Positions 1-12,399 of a DNA stretch of 64,000 nucleotides are shown piece after piece; position 1 is the stretch's first letter; the number at the start of each line of letters is the position of its first letter. The stretch is from contig CANJME010000002.1 in NCBI GenBank assembly GCA_947475875.1, positions 1 through 64,000 on the forward strand, given 5' to 3'. The position numbers and the translations under genes are program-made. This DNA is from Caulobacteraceae bacterium. GTDB lineage: Bacteria; Pseudomonadota; Alphaproteobacteria; Caulobacterales; Caulobacteraceae. The notes below the pieces were generated by a model. It was given only the letters and a program-made list of their open reading frames with translations, made no database searches and was not told the DNA's origin.

Positions 1-104
1 GCCAGCGCCATCTGCGGAAAGACCGGCCAAGGCGCGCCCGACTCTTGCGGTCGCGCGCCATGGCCTCTTGCAAGCCACCACCAGGACGGTTCAAATCAGC
101 TCAG

Positions 105-197
105 GACTCTCATTATGATTGGATGAGAAATGGGGGTCACGTCACGCCTTTTGGATTAAGAAAAACCATCCACAACCTGTGGACGGAATCGCGACTC
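105..197. promoter_or_regulatory. Three GANTC methylation sites in the ftsZ leader
   Basis: Three GANTC sequences occur upstream of ftsZ: GACTC at 105-109, GAATC at 186-190 and GACTC at 193-197. GANTC is the CcrM target in Alphaproteobacteria, and Caulobacter ftsZ transcription is known to depend on CcrM methylation and GcrA. The sites are seen directly; their role here is inferred from that precedent. Residues 1-104 of the window hold no gene that I can recognise. Confidence 0.6.
169..183. promoter_or_regulatory. Inverted repeat TCCACA-ACC-TGTGGA, DnaA-box-like
   Basis: A perfect 6-bp inverted repeat with a 3-base centre lies about 130 bases before the ftsZ start. Each arm resembles the TCCACA core of a DnaA box, but the outer TTA is missing. 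DnaA activates ftsZ in Caulobacter, so a DnaA-related role is plausible; another dyad-binding regulator is equally possible. Confidence 0.35.
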
Positions 198-208
198 GCC
201 CTATTCAG

Positions 209-223
209 TTAACCCGCGATTAA
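209..223. promoter_or_regulatory. CtrA binding box TTAA-N7-TTAA
   Basis: The sequence TTAACCCGCGATTAA matches the full CtrA consensus exactly, with a 7-base spacer. A weaker partial match (TTAA-N7-TAAT) follows at 241-255. In Caulobacter CtrA represses ftsZ, limiting its expression to the right cell-cycle stage. The box sits about 90 bases before the ftsZ start, where it could block RNA polymerase. Exact consensus match makes this one of the better supported sites in the window. Confidence 0.75.
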
Positions 224-313
224 CTCGAAGAGCGCTCTAGTTAACTCTTCGTAATCCATACGCGGCGAGCGGGTCGTCGCCGGTTCGTTAAGTGTGACGC
301 GGGAGGTCCATCG

Positions 314-1882
314 ATGGCTATTCAATTGTCGGCGCCGAAAGCCACCGAGCTGAAGCCCAGGATCGTCGTGTTCGGCGTCGGCGGGGCCGGGGGCAACGCC
401 GTCAACAACATGATCGACGCCGGTCTAGAAGGCGTCGAGTTCGTGGTGGCCAACACCGACGCCCAGGCGCTCAGCCTGGCCAAGACCCCGCTTCGTATCC
501 AACTCGGCGTCCAGACTACGCAAGGTCTCGGGGCGGGCGCCCACCCCGACGTGGGCATGAGCGCCGCCGAAGAGTCCATTCCCGAGATCGGCGAGCATCT
601 CGACGGCGCCCACATGGTGTTTATCACCGCCGGCATGGGCGGCGGCACTGGCACCGGCGCTGCCCCCATTATCGCCAAACTGGCCCGTGAGCGCGGCATC
701 CTGACCGTCGGCGTGATCACCAAGCCCTTCACCTTCGAGGGCCGTCACCGCACGCGCTTGTCCGAAGCGGGCATCGCCGAGCTGCAGCGGTATGTCGACA
801 CCCTGATCATCATTCCGAACCAGAACCTCTTCCGCATCGCCAATGAGCGGACCACCTTTACCGAAGCCTTCGGCATGGCCGACCAGGTGCTGCACTCAGG
901 CGTGCGTTCGATAACCGACCTGATGGTGCTGCCGGGCCTCATCAACCTCGATTTCGCCGACGTGCGCACCGTCATGACCGAGATGGGCAAGGCGATGATG
1001 GGCACCGGCGAGGCGAGCGGCGATGACCGCGCCCTGATGGCGGCCCAGAACGCCATTCAGAACCCTCTGCTGGATGAGGTTTCCCTGCGCGGCGCCAAAG
1101 CCGTGCTGGTCAATGTCACCGGCGGTCTCGACATGACGTTGCTTGAAGTCGACGAAGCGGCCAACGCCATTTCCGAACAGGTCGACCAGGACGCCAATAT
1201 CATTTTTGGCGCCGCCTTCGATCCTTCGCTTGAAGGTATGATCCGCGTCTCAGTGGTCGCCACCGGCATGGACGGCGCCTCCATCGCCGCCATCGAACCC
1301 AAGGCCCGTCCGGCTCCGATGGAAACGCCGATCCTGCGCGTGCCCGAAAGGGCCCCCGTCGCCGAGACCCTGGCTCCGCCGCAACCGGTCTGGGAGCAGC
1401 CCGCCGCCGTGGCCATAACCCCGGTCCATGCCGCCCAGGAGCAGATCGCGCAGGAATTCAACGCCGAAAGCTGGAGTGAGGACATCGACGAGCCGGTGGC
1501 GCGCCAGCCCGAAGAGATCGACCTGCCTTTCGAAACCGCGCTGGCGACTATCGCGGTCGAGGAAACCCGCGGCTTCGGATTCATTGAAGAAGCCCCGGAG
1601 TCGCAAGTTTCAGAAGCGATCGAGCCGGTCGAAGAGGCGCCGATTTCCCAGGAAATCCGCGGCAGCGAAGAGGGGCCCCGCAAGGGCTTCTTCAGTCTGT
1701 TCGGCCGCTCGCGGCAGGATGATGTGCCGCCCCTGCGCGACTATCGCAATGATCCCACCCCGGCCATCCAGGCCCGCATCGCGCTCGGCGGAACCGCCGC
1801 GCCGCCGGCCCCTCAGATGGAAGAGGAAGAAGAGGGCGAGGATCTGGAGATCCCGTCGTTCCTGCGCCGCCTGGCGAACTAA
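314..1882 (+). CDS. ftsZ: Cell division protein FtsZ
   Basis: Tubulin-like GTPase that polymerises into the division ring at midcell. The N-terminal globular domain carries the nucleotide motifs [15 protein letters not shown] and the tubulin signature [10 protein letters not shown] (about residues 104-113). A long acidic, Pro-rich linker (about residues 320-500) follows, as is usual in Caulobacterales, and the protein ends in the conserved C-terminal peptide [11 protein letters not shown] that binds FtsA and other tethers. At 522 aa it is close to Caulobacter FtsZ. The ATG is preceded by GGGAGG seven bases upstream. Its leader carries CtrA and GANTC sites, pointing to cell-cycle control. Confidence 0.98.
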   Translation: MAIQLSAPKATELKPRIVVFGVGGAGGNAVNNMIDAGLEGVEFVVANTDAQALSLAKTPLRIQLGVQTTQGLGAGAHPDVGMSAAEESIPEIGEHLDGAHMVFITAGMGGGTGTGAAPIIAKLARERGILTVGVITKPFTFEGRHRTRLSEAGIAELQRYVDTLIIIPNQNLFRIANERTTFTEAFGMADQVLHSGVRSITDLMVLPGLINLDFADVRTVMTEMGKAMMGTGEASGDDRALMAAQNAIQNPLLDEVSLRGAKAVLVNVTGGLDMTLLEVDEAANAISEQVDQDANIIFGAAFDPSLEGMIRVSVVATGMDGASIAAIEPKARPAPMETPILRVPERAPVAETLAPPQPVWEQPAAVAITPVHAAQEQIAQEFNAESWSEDIDEPVARQPEEIDLPFETALATIAVEETRGFGFIEEAPESQVSEAIEPVEEAPISQEIRGSEEGPRKGFFSLFGRSRQDDVPPLRDYRNDPTPAIQARIALGGTAAPPAPQMEEEEEGEDLEIPSFLRRLAN

Positions 1883-1948
1883 AAATACGGCCCGCGCCGC
1901 TAGCGCGAGCGTTCCTCGCGGCAGTCGCCAAATCGTAGGCGGCTGCAT

Positions 1949-1970
1949 GGCCGGCCCATTAGGGCCGACC
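1949..1970 (+). terminator. Hairpin between ftsZ and lpxC
   Basis: GGCCGGCCC, a 4-base loop and GGGCCGACC form a 9-bp stem with one C/A mismatch in the 210-base gap after ftsZ. No T-run follows, so it may be a weak terminator, an RNA-stabilising hairpin or chance. I see nothing else identifiable in 1883-2091 apart from the lpxC ribosome-binding region. Confidence 0.3.
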
Positions 1971-2091
1971 AGCTCGTTACCTTACATTCTGAAACACGAC
2001 TTCATTTGCCGCGCTGCACAAAAAAACCGATTGGTTAGATGTGGGGCGTTAAAAGCGCCGCTTAGTGCGTTCGTGCCGGGAATATCAAGAC

Positions 2092-2979
2092 GTGTCTTCT
2101 TTTCAACAAACCCTTGCAGGACCAGCTATTTTTGCTGGCGTGGGCGTCCATACAGGCGAGCACGTCCGTGTATCGGTTCGCCCCGCGAAGGCCGACGAAG
2201 GCATCGTCTTTATCCGCACCGACGTCACAGGCCGTGACAATCGCGTTCACTCGTTCGGCGATTGCGTCACCAAGACCCAGCTTGGCACGGTGATTTCCAA
2301 CAAGGCCGGCGTCACCGTCGCCACCATCGAGCACCTGATGGCCGCCTTCTGGGCGCTGGGTGTCGACAACGCGCTAGTCGAACTCGACGGGCCGGAAGTG
2401 CCGATCGTCGATGGCTCTTCGCAGCCGTTCCTCGAAATCCTCGACCGCGTCGGTGTCCGCGAATTGCGCGCCGTGCGCCAGTCCATCGAAATTCTTGAAA
2501 CCATTGAAGTTGTCGATGGCGACAAGGTCGCGCGCCTCTCGCCCGCCGACGGTTTCGAGGTGGCCTTCGCCATCGATTTCGACTCAAAGGCCGTTGGCCA
2601 CCAAGCCATCGATCTGCCGATGGACGGCGAGGCGTTCCGCGCCGAACTGGCCGATTGCCGCACCTTTGGCTTTCTGACCGAGGTCGAGATGCTGCGTTCG
2701 ATGGGCCTTGCCCGCGGCGGCAGCCTGGAAAACTGCGTGGTCATCGATGGTGACCGGGTGCTCAATCCCGAGGGTCTGCGCCGGCCGGACGAATTCGTGC
2801 GGCACAAGGCGCTCGACGCCATCGGCGATCTCTATGTGCTCGGCAAGCCGATCATCGGCCGCTTCGAGGGCGTTCGCGCCGGCCACGGCATCAACAACGC
2901 TCTGGTTCGCGCCCTGATGGCGCGCCCGTCCGCCTGGCGGCTTCGTCCGCCCTCGGAAGAGCTGGCTCAAGCCATCTAA
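2092..2979 (+). CDS. lpxC: UDP-3-O-acyl-N-acetylglucosamine deacetylase LpxC
   Basis: Zinc-dependent deacetylase, the committed step of lipid A synthesis at the cytoplasmic face of the inner membrane. The start FQQTLAGPAIFAGVGVHTG, the first zinc histidine in TIEHLMAAF and the second zinc site HKALDAIGD (His and Asp) are all present. I choose the GTG at 2092: GGGAA lies nine bases upstream and the protein then begins just before the conserved QQTL. A GTG at 2065 would add nine residues. The 295-aa length fits the family. It stands in the conserved ftsZ-lpxC-bamD-recN order. Confidence 0.96.
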   Translation: MSSFQQTLAGPAIFAGVGVHTGEHVRVSVRPAKADEGIVFIRTDVTGRDNRVHSFGDCVTKTQLGTVISNKAGVTVATIEHLMAAFWALGVDNALVELDGPEVPIVDGSSQPFLEILDRVGVRELRAVRQSIEILETIEVVDGDKVARLSPADGFEVAFAIDFDSKAVGHQAIDLPMDGEAFRAELADCRTFGFLTEVEMLRSMGLARGGSLENCVVIDGDRVLNPEGLRRPDEFVRHKALDAIGDLYVLGKPIIGRFEGVRAGHGINNALVRALMARPSAWRLRPPSEELAQAI

Positions 2980-3103
2980 TTCGCCCGCGCGGCCTTATGC
3001 CGTTTGCGTAGGCCTGCCTTGAACGATAGAAGGCTTAACTTCCGGCGAGGGCTTATCGTAATCTTTCGACGGGTACGGGCGCTTGGGGGCGTCTGGTTAG
3101 GGA

Positions 3104-4030
3104 ATGTCGTCCTTGCTTCGTAACTCTCGCGCCCCGGCGCCTATCCTGATTGCCCTCATGGCCGCCGCTCTGGCTATCAGCGGCTGCAGCATCCTGAGCA
3201 ATCCGCTGGGTCCGCCTGCCTATAAGGAACGCCCGGTCGAGGTGCTCTATGGCGTGGCCGGCTCGCTGCTTGATGTCGGCGCCTGGCCAGACTCCATTCT
3301 CTATTTCCGCGAAGTGGAGCGTCAGCACCCGAACTCGGACTGGGCGCGCCGCTCGATCCTGATGGCGGCTTACGCCTCGTACCGTATGGGCGACTATCAA
3401 GGCTCAGTAGGCGATGCTGAGCGCTACATTCAGCTCTATCCAGGCACGGCGTCGACGCCGTACGCCTATTATCTAAAAGCCATCTGCTACTACGACCAGA
3501 TCGTCGATGTCGGCCGTGACCAGGGCCAGACCGAACAAGCCCAGACCGCCCTGCGCGACGTGGTCCGGCGCTACCGGGACGATCCCAATGGCCGCGACTA
3601 CGCCGTCGATGCGCAACTCAAGCTCGACCGGGTGGACGACCACCTGGCCGGCAAGGAAATGACGGTCGGCCGCTTCTACCTGCGCAACGGCGACACGATC
3701 GCCGCCATCGGCCGGTTCAAGACCGTGCTCGACCGCTACGCCACCACCAGCCATGCGCCCGAGGCGCTCTACCGCCTGGTCGAGGCCTATTCGACCCTGG
3801 GCGTCACCGGCGAGGCCACCCGCAACGCCGCCATCCTGGGTTACAATTTCCCAGGCAGCGACTGGTACGCCGACGCCTATGCCATGCTGACCAGCCAGGG
3901 CATCGCGCCCCCGACGGTCAAACCGACGGGAACGCGCCGGGTCAGCAATCTGTTTGGCCTTATGCCCCGCCGCGAGGAAAAACTGCCGGTCGATCCGGCC
4001 GGCACAATCAAGCCGCCGCAAGGCCCGTAA
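3104..4030 (+). CDS. bamD: Outer membrane assembly lipoprotein BamD
   Basis: Lipoprotein of the BAM complex, which inserts beta-barrel proteins into the outer membrane. A signal peptide ends in the lipobox I-S-G-C with the acylated cysteine at residue 28. Next come TPR-like repeats, for example the stretch starting LLDVGAWPDSILYFREVE and AYASYRMGDYQGSVGDAERY. The Pro/Arg-rich tail after about residue 270 is typical of alphaproteobacterial BamD (formerly ComL). AGGGA directly abuts the ATG, so the start has a short-spaced SD. recN follows after 48 bases and may be co-transcribed. Confidence 0.95.
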   Translation: MSSLLRNSRAPAPILIALMAAALAISGCSILSNPLGPPAYKERPVEVLYGVAGSLLDVGAWPDSILYFREVERQHPNSDWARRSILMAAYASYRMGDYQGSVGDAERYIQLYPGTASTPYAYYLKAICYYDQIVDVGRDQGQTEQAQTALRDVVRRYRDDPNGRDYAVDAQLKLDRVDDHLAGKEMTVGRFYLRNGDTIAAIGRFKTVLDRYATTSHAPEALYRLVEAYSTLGVTGEATRNAAILGYNFPGSDWYADAYAMLTSQGIAPPTVKPTGTRRVSNLFGLMPRREEKLPVDPAGTIKPPQGP

Positions 4031-4078
4031 TACAAAACCGAGGTTGAAGCGGCCCGGATTCGGGAAGATGCTGCCCCG

Positions 4079-5775
4079 ATGCTGATTGGGCTGGCCATTC
4101 GCGATGTTGTCCTGATCGAGGCGCTCGACCTCTCGATCGGTCCTGGCTTTACCGCCCTGACCGGCGAGACGGGCGCGGGCAAATCGATCCTGCTCGATGC
4201 GCTGGGTCTGGCGACCGGTTCGCGCGCAGAGGCGGGCCTGGTGCGGCGCGGGGCGGCCTCGGCTCAGGCGACCGCGCTCTTTGCCCTACCAGCGGATCAC
4301 GCGGCCTGGGCTTACCTCGACGACAAGGGCCTCGCCTATGTCCGTGACGAGGATCTGGTGCTTCGCCGCACCCTGGCCGCCGACGGTCGCAGTCGCGCCT
4401 TTGTCAACGATCAGGCCACCAGTGTCGCCGTACTGCGCGATCTGGCGGCCATGCTGCTTGAGGTGCATGGCCAGCACGAGACCGTCGGACTGCTGGATTC
4501 GGGGACCCACCGGGGTCAGCTGGACGGCTTTGGACGCACCGTTGGCGAACTGGCCGCCACCGGCCAGGCCTGGAGCGCCTGGCGCGCGGCGCGTGAAGGG
4601 GCTGACGCCATCAGGGACCGCGCCGGACGTGCGGCGGCTGAGACCGAGGAAATGACGCTACGGCTGGCCGAACTCGACCGCCTCGATCCCCGCGAGGGTG
4701 AAGAGGTGGCGCTAGCCGAGGAGCGCGGCCTGCTGGGGGCGGCGGAAAAGGCGCTGACCGATATTGCCGCCGCCCGGGAAGCTCTGGACGGCAACAACCT
4801 GACCAGCCGTCTTGCCCAGGCGGCGCGCGCTCTTGAACGGGCCCGCGAGCGAGCGATCCAGGCCGGTGCGAGCCAGGAAGGCCGGGCCGTGCAGCTGATC
4901 GCCCAAGCGGCCGCCACCGTTGAGCGGGCGCTCAGCGAGGCGGTCGAGGCGGTGTCGTCGGTGGATGCGGCGGCGGCGGCGTTCGATTTCGAGCCGGACC
5001 GACTGGAAAAGGCCGAAGAACGGCTCTTCGCCCTGCGCGCCATGGCCCGCAAGCTGGGATCGACCGTCGAAGAGCTGCCCGCCCTGCGCGCGCGGTTCGC
5101 GGCCTCTTTGCGCGAAATTGAAGATGTCGAGGCGGCCATCGCCGAGGCCGAGCGCCTCGCCGCGGTCGCCCGGTCGGCCTATCTGGCGGCGGCCGGGCGC
5201 CTGACGGCCGCGCGAACCGCCGCCGGCGACCGCCTGTCACAGGCGATGACCCAGGAACTCGCACCGCTGAAGCTCGACAAGGCGCAGTTCCGCGTCGGCA
5301 TCGAGCCTTTGCCCGAGGACCGGTTCGGACCGGCCGGCGCCGACAAGATCGCCTTCGAGGTTTCGACAAATCCGAGCGCACCGTTCGGCCCGCTCGGGCA
5401 GATTGCCTCAGGCGGCGAGCTGGCTCGCTTTGCCCTGGCTCTGAAGGCTAGCCTGGCGGGACGGGATGCCGATCAGCCCCTGATGATTTTCGACGAGGTG
5501 GATCAGGGCGTCGGCGGAGCGGTGGCCGACGCTGTGGGCTTGCGGCTTCGTCGGCTGGCGGCGGGCGCCCAGGTTCTGGTCGTCACCCATTCGCCTCAGG
5601 TCGCCGCCCGCGCCAGCGCCCATTGGCGGGTCAGCAAGGGTGGGGAAGGCGGTCAGGTTCGCACCCTGGTGGAGCAGCTCTCCGCGACGGAGCGTGAGGA
5701 AGAGATCGCCCGCATGCTGGCCGGGGCCCAGATCACCGATGAGGCAAGGGCCGCCGCGCGCACCCTGATCGCAGG

Positions 5776-5779
<4 letters not shown>
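4079..5779 (+). CDS. recN: DNA repair protein RecN
   Basis: SMC-like ATPase that acts at double-strand breaks in recombination repair. The N-terminal Walker A reads GETGAGKS. Long Ala/Glu/Arg-rich coiled-coil arms follow (about residues 150-390), then the ABC signature ASGGELARFALALK and the Walker B MIFDEVDQGVGG near the C-terminus. The length of 566 aa is normal. No LexA box was seen directly in front, and the gene lies 48 bases after bamD, so it may be read from the upstream promoter. Its stop overlaps the convergent LprI-like gene by 4 bases. Confidence 0.96.
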
Positions 5780-8453
<2,674 letters not shown>

Positions 8454-8463
8454 GGAGAAAGAC

Positions 8464-9228
8464 ATGCAGCGTTCCATCACCGGCGAAGTGGCCTGGATCA
8501 CCGGCGCGGGCAGCGGCATCGGCCAATCGGCGGCGGCCAAGCTTGCTGCCGCCGGCGCAAAGGTCGTCCTCACCGGTCGCCGCCCGGGACCTCTGGAGGA
8601 GACAGCGGCTCTGGTTCGCGCCGCGGGTGGCGAGGCGCTGGTCGCGCCGGCCGATTGCACCGATCCGGTCGCTGTCGAGGCCGTGGTCAAGGAGATCATG
8701 GGCGCGTTCGGCCGCTGCGACATCGTCGTCAACAACGCCGGGATGAATATCGTGGGGCGTAGCTGGTTAGACGTGACCGACGAGGGGTTCGACAGCGTCA
8801 TTGCCGCTGACCTGAACGGTCCATTCTACGTCACTCGCGCCGTCCTGCCGATCATGCGCGCTCAGAAGGGCGGGCTGTTGATCCAGGTCTCGTCCTGGGC
8901 CGGCGTCTATGTACCGCTGCTGACCGGACCCGCCTATACCGCGGCCAAGCACGGCCTCGTGGCCATGAGCGAGAGCATCAACCAGGCCGAATGCGTCAAC
9001 GGCATCCGCTCGTGCTGCATCTGCCCGGGCGAGGTCGCCACCCCCATCCTCGACAACCGCCCGGTCCCGGTGCCGGACGAGGAAAAAGCGCGCATGCTGC
9101 AGTCCGACGACCTCGGCGAAACCATCCTCTATGTGGCCCGCATGCCGGCCACGGTCTGCGTCAACGAGATCCTGATCAGCCCGACCTGGAACCGGCTTTA
9201 CGTGGCCAATTTGCAGCGGGCGCTATAG
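8464..9228 (+). CDS. SDR-family NAD(P)-dependent oxidoreductase
   Basis: Short-chain dehydrogenase/reductase with a Rossmann fold. The cofactor motif is TGAGSGIG near the N-terminus, followed by the NNAG motif (VVNNAGMN), the catalytic serine in QVSSWAGVY and the YTAAK pair. RR after the second strand (LTGRRPG) suggests NADP(H). Substrate is unknown. The ATG at 8464 has GGGAGAAAG just upstream, only 10 bases after the ligA stop, so it may share the ligA transcript. It overlaps the convergent aminopeptidase gene by 6 bases. Confidence 0.85.
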   Translation: MQRSITGEVAWITGAGSGIGQSAAAKLAAAGAKVVLTGRRPGPLEETAALVRAAGGEALVAPADCTDPVAVEAVVKEIMGAFGRCDIVVNNAGMNIVGRSWLDVTDEGFDSVIAADLNGPFYVTRAVLPIMRAQKGGLLIQVSSWAGVYVPLLTGPAYTAAKHGLVAMSESINQAECVNGIRSCCICPGEVATPILDNRPVPVPDEEKARMLQSDDLGETILYVARMPATVCVNEILISPTWNRLYVANLQRAL

Positions 9229-11028
9229 CGGCGCGCAGGCGCCTTTCAGCCAGGTCCGCACGTCCTCATCCACTAGCGGGTTCACGCTCTTTAGGACCCG
9301 GGCGTGATAGGCGTTGAGCTGGGCGCGTTCGGTTTCTGACAGCAGGCTGACGTCCACGCAGCGCCGGTCGACCGGCGCCAGGGTCAGGGTTTCAAAGCCC
9401 AGCATTGGGCGCTCGCCGCCGCTGATTTCCGCTTCCGGAACAACGACCTGCAGGTTCTCGATACGGATGCCGTAGCCTCCTTCCTTGTAGTAGCCCGGCT
9501 CGTTGGAGACGATCATGCCGGGCTGGAAGGCCACTGTGCTGGCGCGCTTGGAGATATTGTGCGGGCCTTCGTGGACGCCGAGATAGCTGCCGACGCCGTG
9601 ACCGGTGCCGTGGTCGAAATCGAGGCCCGCCGACCACAGGGGCGCGCGGGCGAGCACGTCGAGCTGCGAGCCCGTGGTGCCGGCCGGGAAGCGCACATGG
9701 CCCAGCGCCAGATGGCCCTTCAAGACGAGGGTGAAGCGAGCCTTCATCTCGGCCGTCGGCTCGCCGATCGCGAGGGTGCGGGTCACGTCCGTGGTGCCGT
9801 CGAGATATTGGCCGCCGGAATCGATCAGCAGCAGGGAGTTGTTCTCCAGCGGCCGGTTCAGGCGCTCGGTAACGCGATAGTGGATCACCGCCCCATTCGA
9901 GCCGGTTCCGGTGATGGCGTCGAAGGACAGGTCCTTCAGCGCGCCGGTTTCCTCGCGGAACCGTTCCAGCGTCTTGGCGACGGTGATCTCGTCGATGTTC
10001 TGATGGGTCTCGAGCCAATGGAAAAACCGCGCCAGCGCCGCCCCGTCGCGCAAGTGCGCCTTTCGGGCGCCCTCGACCTCGATGGCGTTTTTCAGCGCCC
10101 GGGGCAGGATGGTCGGGTCCTGGCCCCGCACGATCTCTGCGCCCGCCGCCTCCAGCTGTTCGAAATACCAGGCCGACGACAGGGCCGGATCGATCAGCGC
10201 GCGGGCCCCTTTCAGCGCCGCGAGCGCCGGGCCAAGCTCGTCCGGCGTCTTCAGCGAAACCTGGTTGCCCAGCCAGGCCGGCAAGTCGGCCGTCACCTTG
10301 GCGGGGTCGAGGAACAGCTGGGCCGTGCCGTCCGCCTTCAGGATCGCCTGGCTAAGGGGTAGGGGGCTGCGGATCACGTCGCCGCCGCGGATATTGAAAA
10401 GCCAGGCGACGGATGCCGGCGCGGTGATCACCGCCGCATCGGCGCTCTGATCGGCCAGCGCCTGGCCCAGCCGCGCCCGCTTGTCGGCCGAATCCTCGCC
10501 TGAATAGTCCGTCGGATGGGGCACGACGGGCGCCGCCGGCTGCGGCGGGCGGGCGTTGGCCCAGGCGGCGTCGACCGGATTGCCCGCCACCGGAACCAGC
10601 CGCGCGCCGGATTTGGCAACCGCCGCCTTCAGCCGGTCGAGCGCATCGGGGCTGTGCAGGCGCGGGTCATAGCCGACGCTCCAGCCGGACTTGGTCTGTT
10701 CTTCCAGATATTTCGGCACGCCGCCTTCGATCAGGTCGCGAATTTCGAAGGTCGCGCCATCGACCTGATCACGCACCTGCATGGTGTAGCGTCCGTCGAC
10801 AAAGATCGCCGCCTTGTCGGCCAGGATCACCGCCGCTCCGGCCGAACCGGTAAACCCCGACATCCACCCCAGCCGGTCGTTGGCGGCGGGCAGATATTCG
10901 TTCTGGTGCTCGTCCTCGTGCGGCACGACGAACCCATCCAGACCCTGCGTCTTCATGACCGCGCGGATCAGCGGAACGTGGCGGGGGCCGAAGGACGGAT
11001 CGGTCTTTTCATCGAAGGTCTGACGCAT
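9223..11028 (-). CDS. pepP: Xaa-Pro aminopeptidase (aminopeptidase P, M24B)
   Basis: Removes N-terminal residues preceding proline. It has the three-part architecture of the 600-aa eukaryote-like form: two creatinase-type N-terminal domains (one starting RHVPLIRAVMKTQGLDGFVV) and a C-terminal pita-bread catalytic domain. The metal ligands are visible as Asp/Asp in LLIDSGGQYLDGTTDVTRT, His in DHGTGHGVGSYLGVHEG, and Glu/Glu in MIVSNEPGYY and IRIENLQ. No signal peptide, so probably cytoplasmic. The exact substrate range cannot be read from sequence. Confidence 0.93.
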   Translation of the reverse strand: MRQTFDEKTDPSFGPRHVPLIRAVMKTQGLDGFVVPHEDEHQNEYLPAANDRLGWMSGFTGSAGAAVILADKAAIFVDGRYTMQVRDQVDGATFEIRDLIEGGVPKYLEEQTKSGWSVGYDPRLHSPDALDRLKAAVAKSGARLVPVAGNPVDAAWANARPPQPAAPVVPHPTDYSGEDSADKRARLGQALADQSADAAVITAPASVAWLFNIRGGDVIRSPLPLSQAILKADGTAQLFLDPAKVTADLPAWLGNQVSLKTPDELGPALAALKGARALIDPALSSAWYFEQLEAAGAEIVRGQDPTILPRALKNAIEVEGARKAHLRDGAALARFFHWLETHQNIDEITVAKTLERFREETGALKDLSFDAITGTGSNGAVIHYRVTERLNRPLENNSLLLIDSGGQYLDGTTDVTRTLAIGEPTAEMKARFTLVLKGHLALGHVRFPAGTTGSQLDVLARAPLWSAGLDFDHGTGHGVGSYLGVHEGPHNISKRASTVAFQPGMIVSNEPGYYKEGGYGIRIENLQVVVPEAEISGGERPMLGFETLTLAPVDRRCVDVSLLSETERAQLNAYHARVLKSVNPLVDEDVRTWLKGACAPL

Positions 11029-11087
11029 CCGCCAAATCTAGATCATTCGCGCCGTCGCGTCATTGATCGCAGTAACAGGACTACGGT

Positions 11088-11468
11088 CTACTGAGGCGCG
11101 GGAGCAGCCGGCGCCGACGGAGCAGGAATATTGATGATGGTCGGAGCGGGTGCGGGCTGAGACGACGCCTTGGACGCAGTGTCGGCGGCTCGATCGGCGG
11201 AGGCCTGGGCGCGGTCCGCGGCGCTTTCGGCGGCGGACTGGGCGCTGGAGCCCACTGACTGCGAGGCTTCGAGCTGACCCGTCAAGCGGCCCTGTTCGGT
11301 GGCGTTGATCAGATCGGTGGGGGTAGCCTGCGGCTGACGGGTGACGAAGAAGACGATGGCGACAATAGCGGCGATGGCGACAAGGCCGCCAATCCACCAC
11401 ACGGCAGAGTCATTTTCCCGCACCTCGGTGGTGTGGACGACAACGGGTTCGATTTCCTTGATGATCAT
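11088..11468 (-). CDS. Small single-pass membrane protein, unknown function
   Basis: A 126-aa protein not assigned to a known family. A short cytoplasmic N-terminus is followed by one transmembrane helix (about residues 24-43, WWIGGLVAIAAIVAIVFFV). Then comes an Ala/Ser/Asp/Arg helix with heptad-like AADRAQASADRAADTA, probably a coiled coil, and a Pro/Ala-rich tail. The arrangement suggests a membrane-anchored periplasmic stalk. It lies between prmA and pepP on the same strand, with 59 bases to pepP's start. Confidence 0.6.
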   Translation of the reverse strand: MIIKEIEPVVVHTTEVRENDSAVWWIGGLVAIAAIVAIVFFVTRQPQATPTDLINATEQGRLTGQLEASQSVGSSAQSAAESAADRAQASADRAADTASKASSQPAPAPTIINIPAPSAPAAPAPQ

Positions 11469-11538
11469 GGGTGTGCTCCTGGACTGGCAAGAAAGCGCGA
11501 TGTCGAATGAACGCCGGGTCCACTCGCCAGTTCCCCGT

Positions 11539-12399
11539 TCAGGGGCGGATCAGCAACAGGGTTGACCAGGCATCCCGATCGAGCCGGGTCTGAATCTTGA
11601 ACCCATGCGCCAGATAGGCTGCCCGCACGGCCCTAGCCTGTGTGCGCAGGAGGCCTGAGAGGATCACCTGGCCGCCCGGCTTCAGGGCTAGTCGAATATC
11701 GCCGGCCAGGCTGATCAGTGGACGAGCGAGGATGTTGGCAAAGACGAGGTCGTAGGGTGCGTGACGCGTGACCACGCTGGCGCCCAATCCGCTGGCGTGC
11801 ACAAACCGGACTCTGGCGCCGTTCAGAGCCGCGTTCTCGCGGGCGATGCGCACCGATGGCGCGTCGATGTCCGTGCCGACGGCGATCCGGGTTCCGGAAA
11901 GGGCCGCCGCGATGGCCAGGATGCCGGTGCCCGCGCCGACATCCAGAACGCGCGGGGACCGCCTCCGTTTCAGCAAGGCGTCATAGGCGATGAGACATCC
12001 CACCGTCGTGCCGTGGTGGCCTGTGCCGAACGCCGCGCCCGCCTCAATGCGCAGATTGATCGCGTTTGGCGGCGCGCGCCCTTGATCGTGGGCGCCATAG
12101 ATGAAGAACCGCCCCGCCCGCACTGGCGGTAAACCTGACAGCGACATGGCCAGCCAATCGGCGTCGGCGAGCTTTTCGACCACGACCCTGAGGCCGCCGG
12201 CTTCGAGAATGCGCGTCAGACCGGCGGCTTCCTCGTCGGTCGTCGGAAAGGCGTCGATGCGCCAGATATCGCGGTCTTCGTCCTCTTCGAGGATAGAATA
12301 GGTGGCGGCCTCCAGCGCGATGTCGGCGTCGATGCGTTCGGCGGCGGCTTCGGCCTTGGCTCTGGGCCCACGGGCAATGACCTGAACCGGATCAGACAA
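11539..12399 (-). CDS. prmA: Ribosomal protein L11 methyltransferase PrmA
   Basis: SAM-dependent methylase that trimethylates ribosomal protein L11. The class I methyltransferase motif I is [15 protein letters not shown], motif post-I is [16 protein letters not shown], and the NILA-type catalytic loop is [20 protein letters not shown] is the family signature. The 286 aa length is normal. The apparent start is TTG at 12399, inside the end of bioD (8-base overlap), which suggests translational coupling within a bioF-bioD-prmA operon; the start is less certain than the gene. Confidence 0.92.
   Translation of the reverse strand: MSDPVQVIARGPRAKAEAAAERIDADIALEAATYSILEEDEDRDIWRIDAFPTTDEEAAGLTRILEAGGLRVVVEKLADADWLAMSLSGLPPVRAGRFFIYGAHDQGRAPPNAINLRIEAGAAFGTGHHGTTVGCLIAYDALLKRRRSPRVLDVGAGTGILAIAAALSGTRIAVGTDIDAPSVRIARENAALNGARVRFVHASGLGASVVTRHAPYDLVFANILARPLISLAGDIRLALKPGGQVILSGLLRTQARAVRAAYLAHGFKIQTRLDRDAWSTLLLIRP

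Noticed and set aside
1-104. Tail of ftsA
   Set aside because: No reading frame with a recognisable FtsA ending was seen in the first 100 bases.
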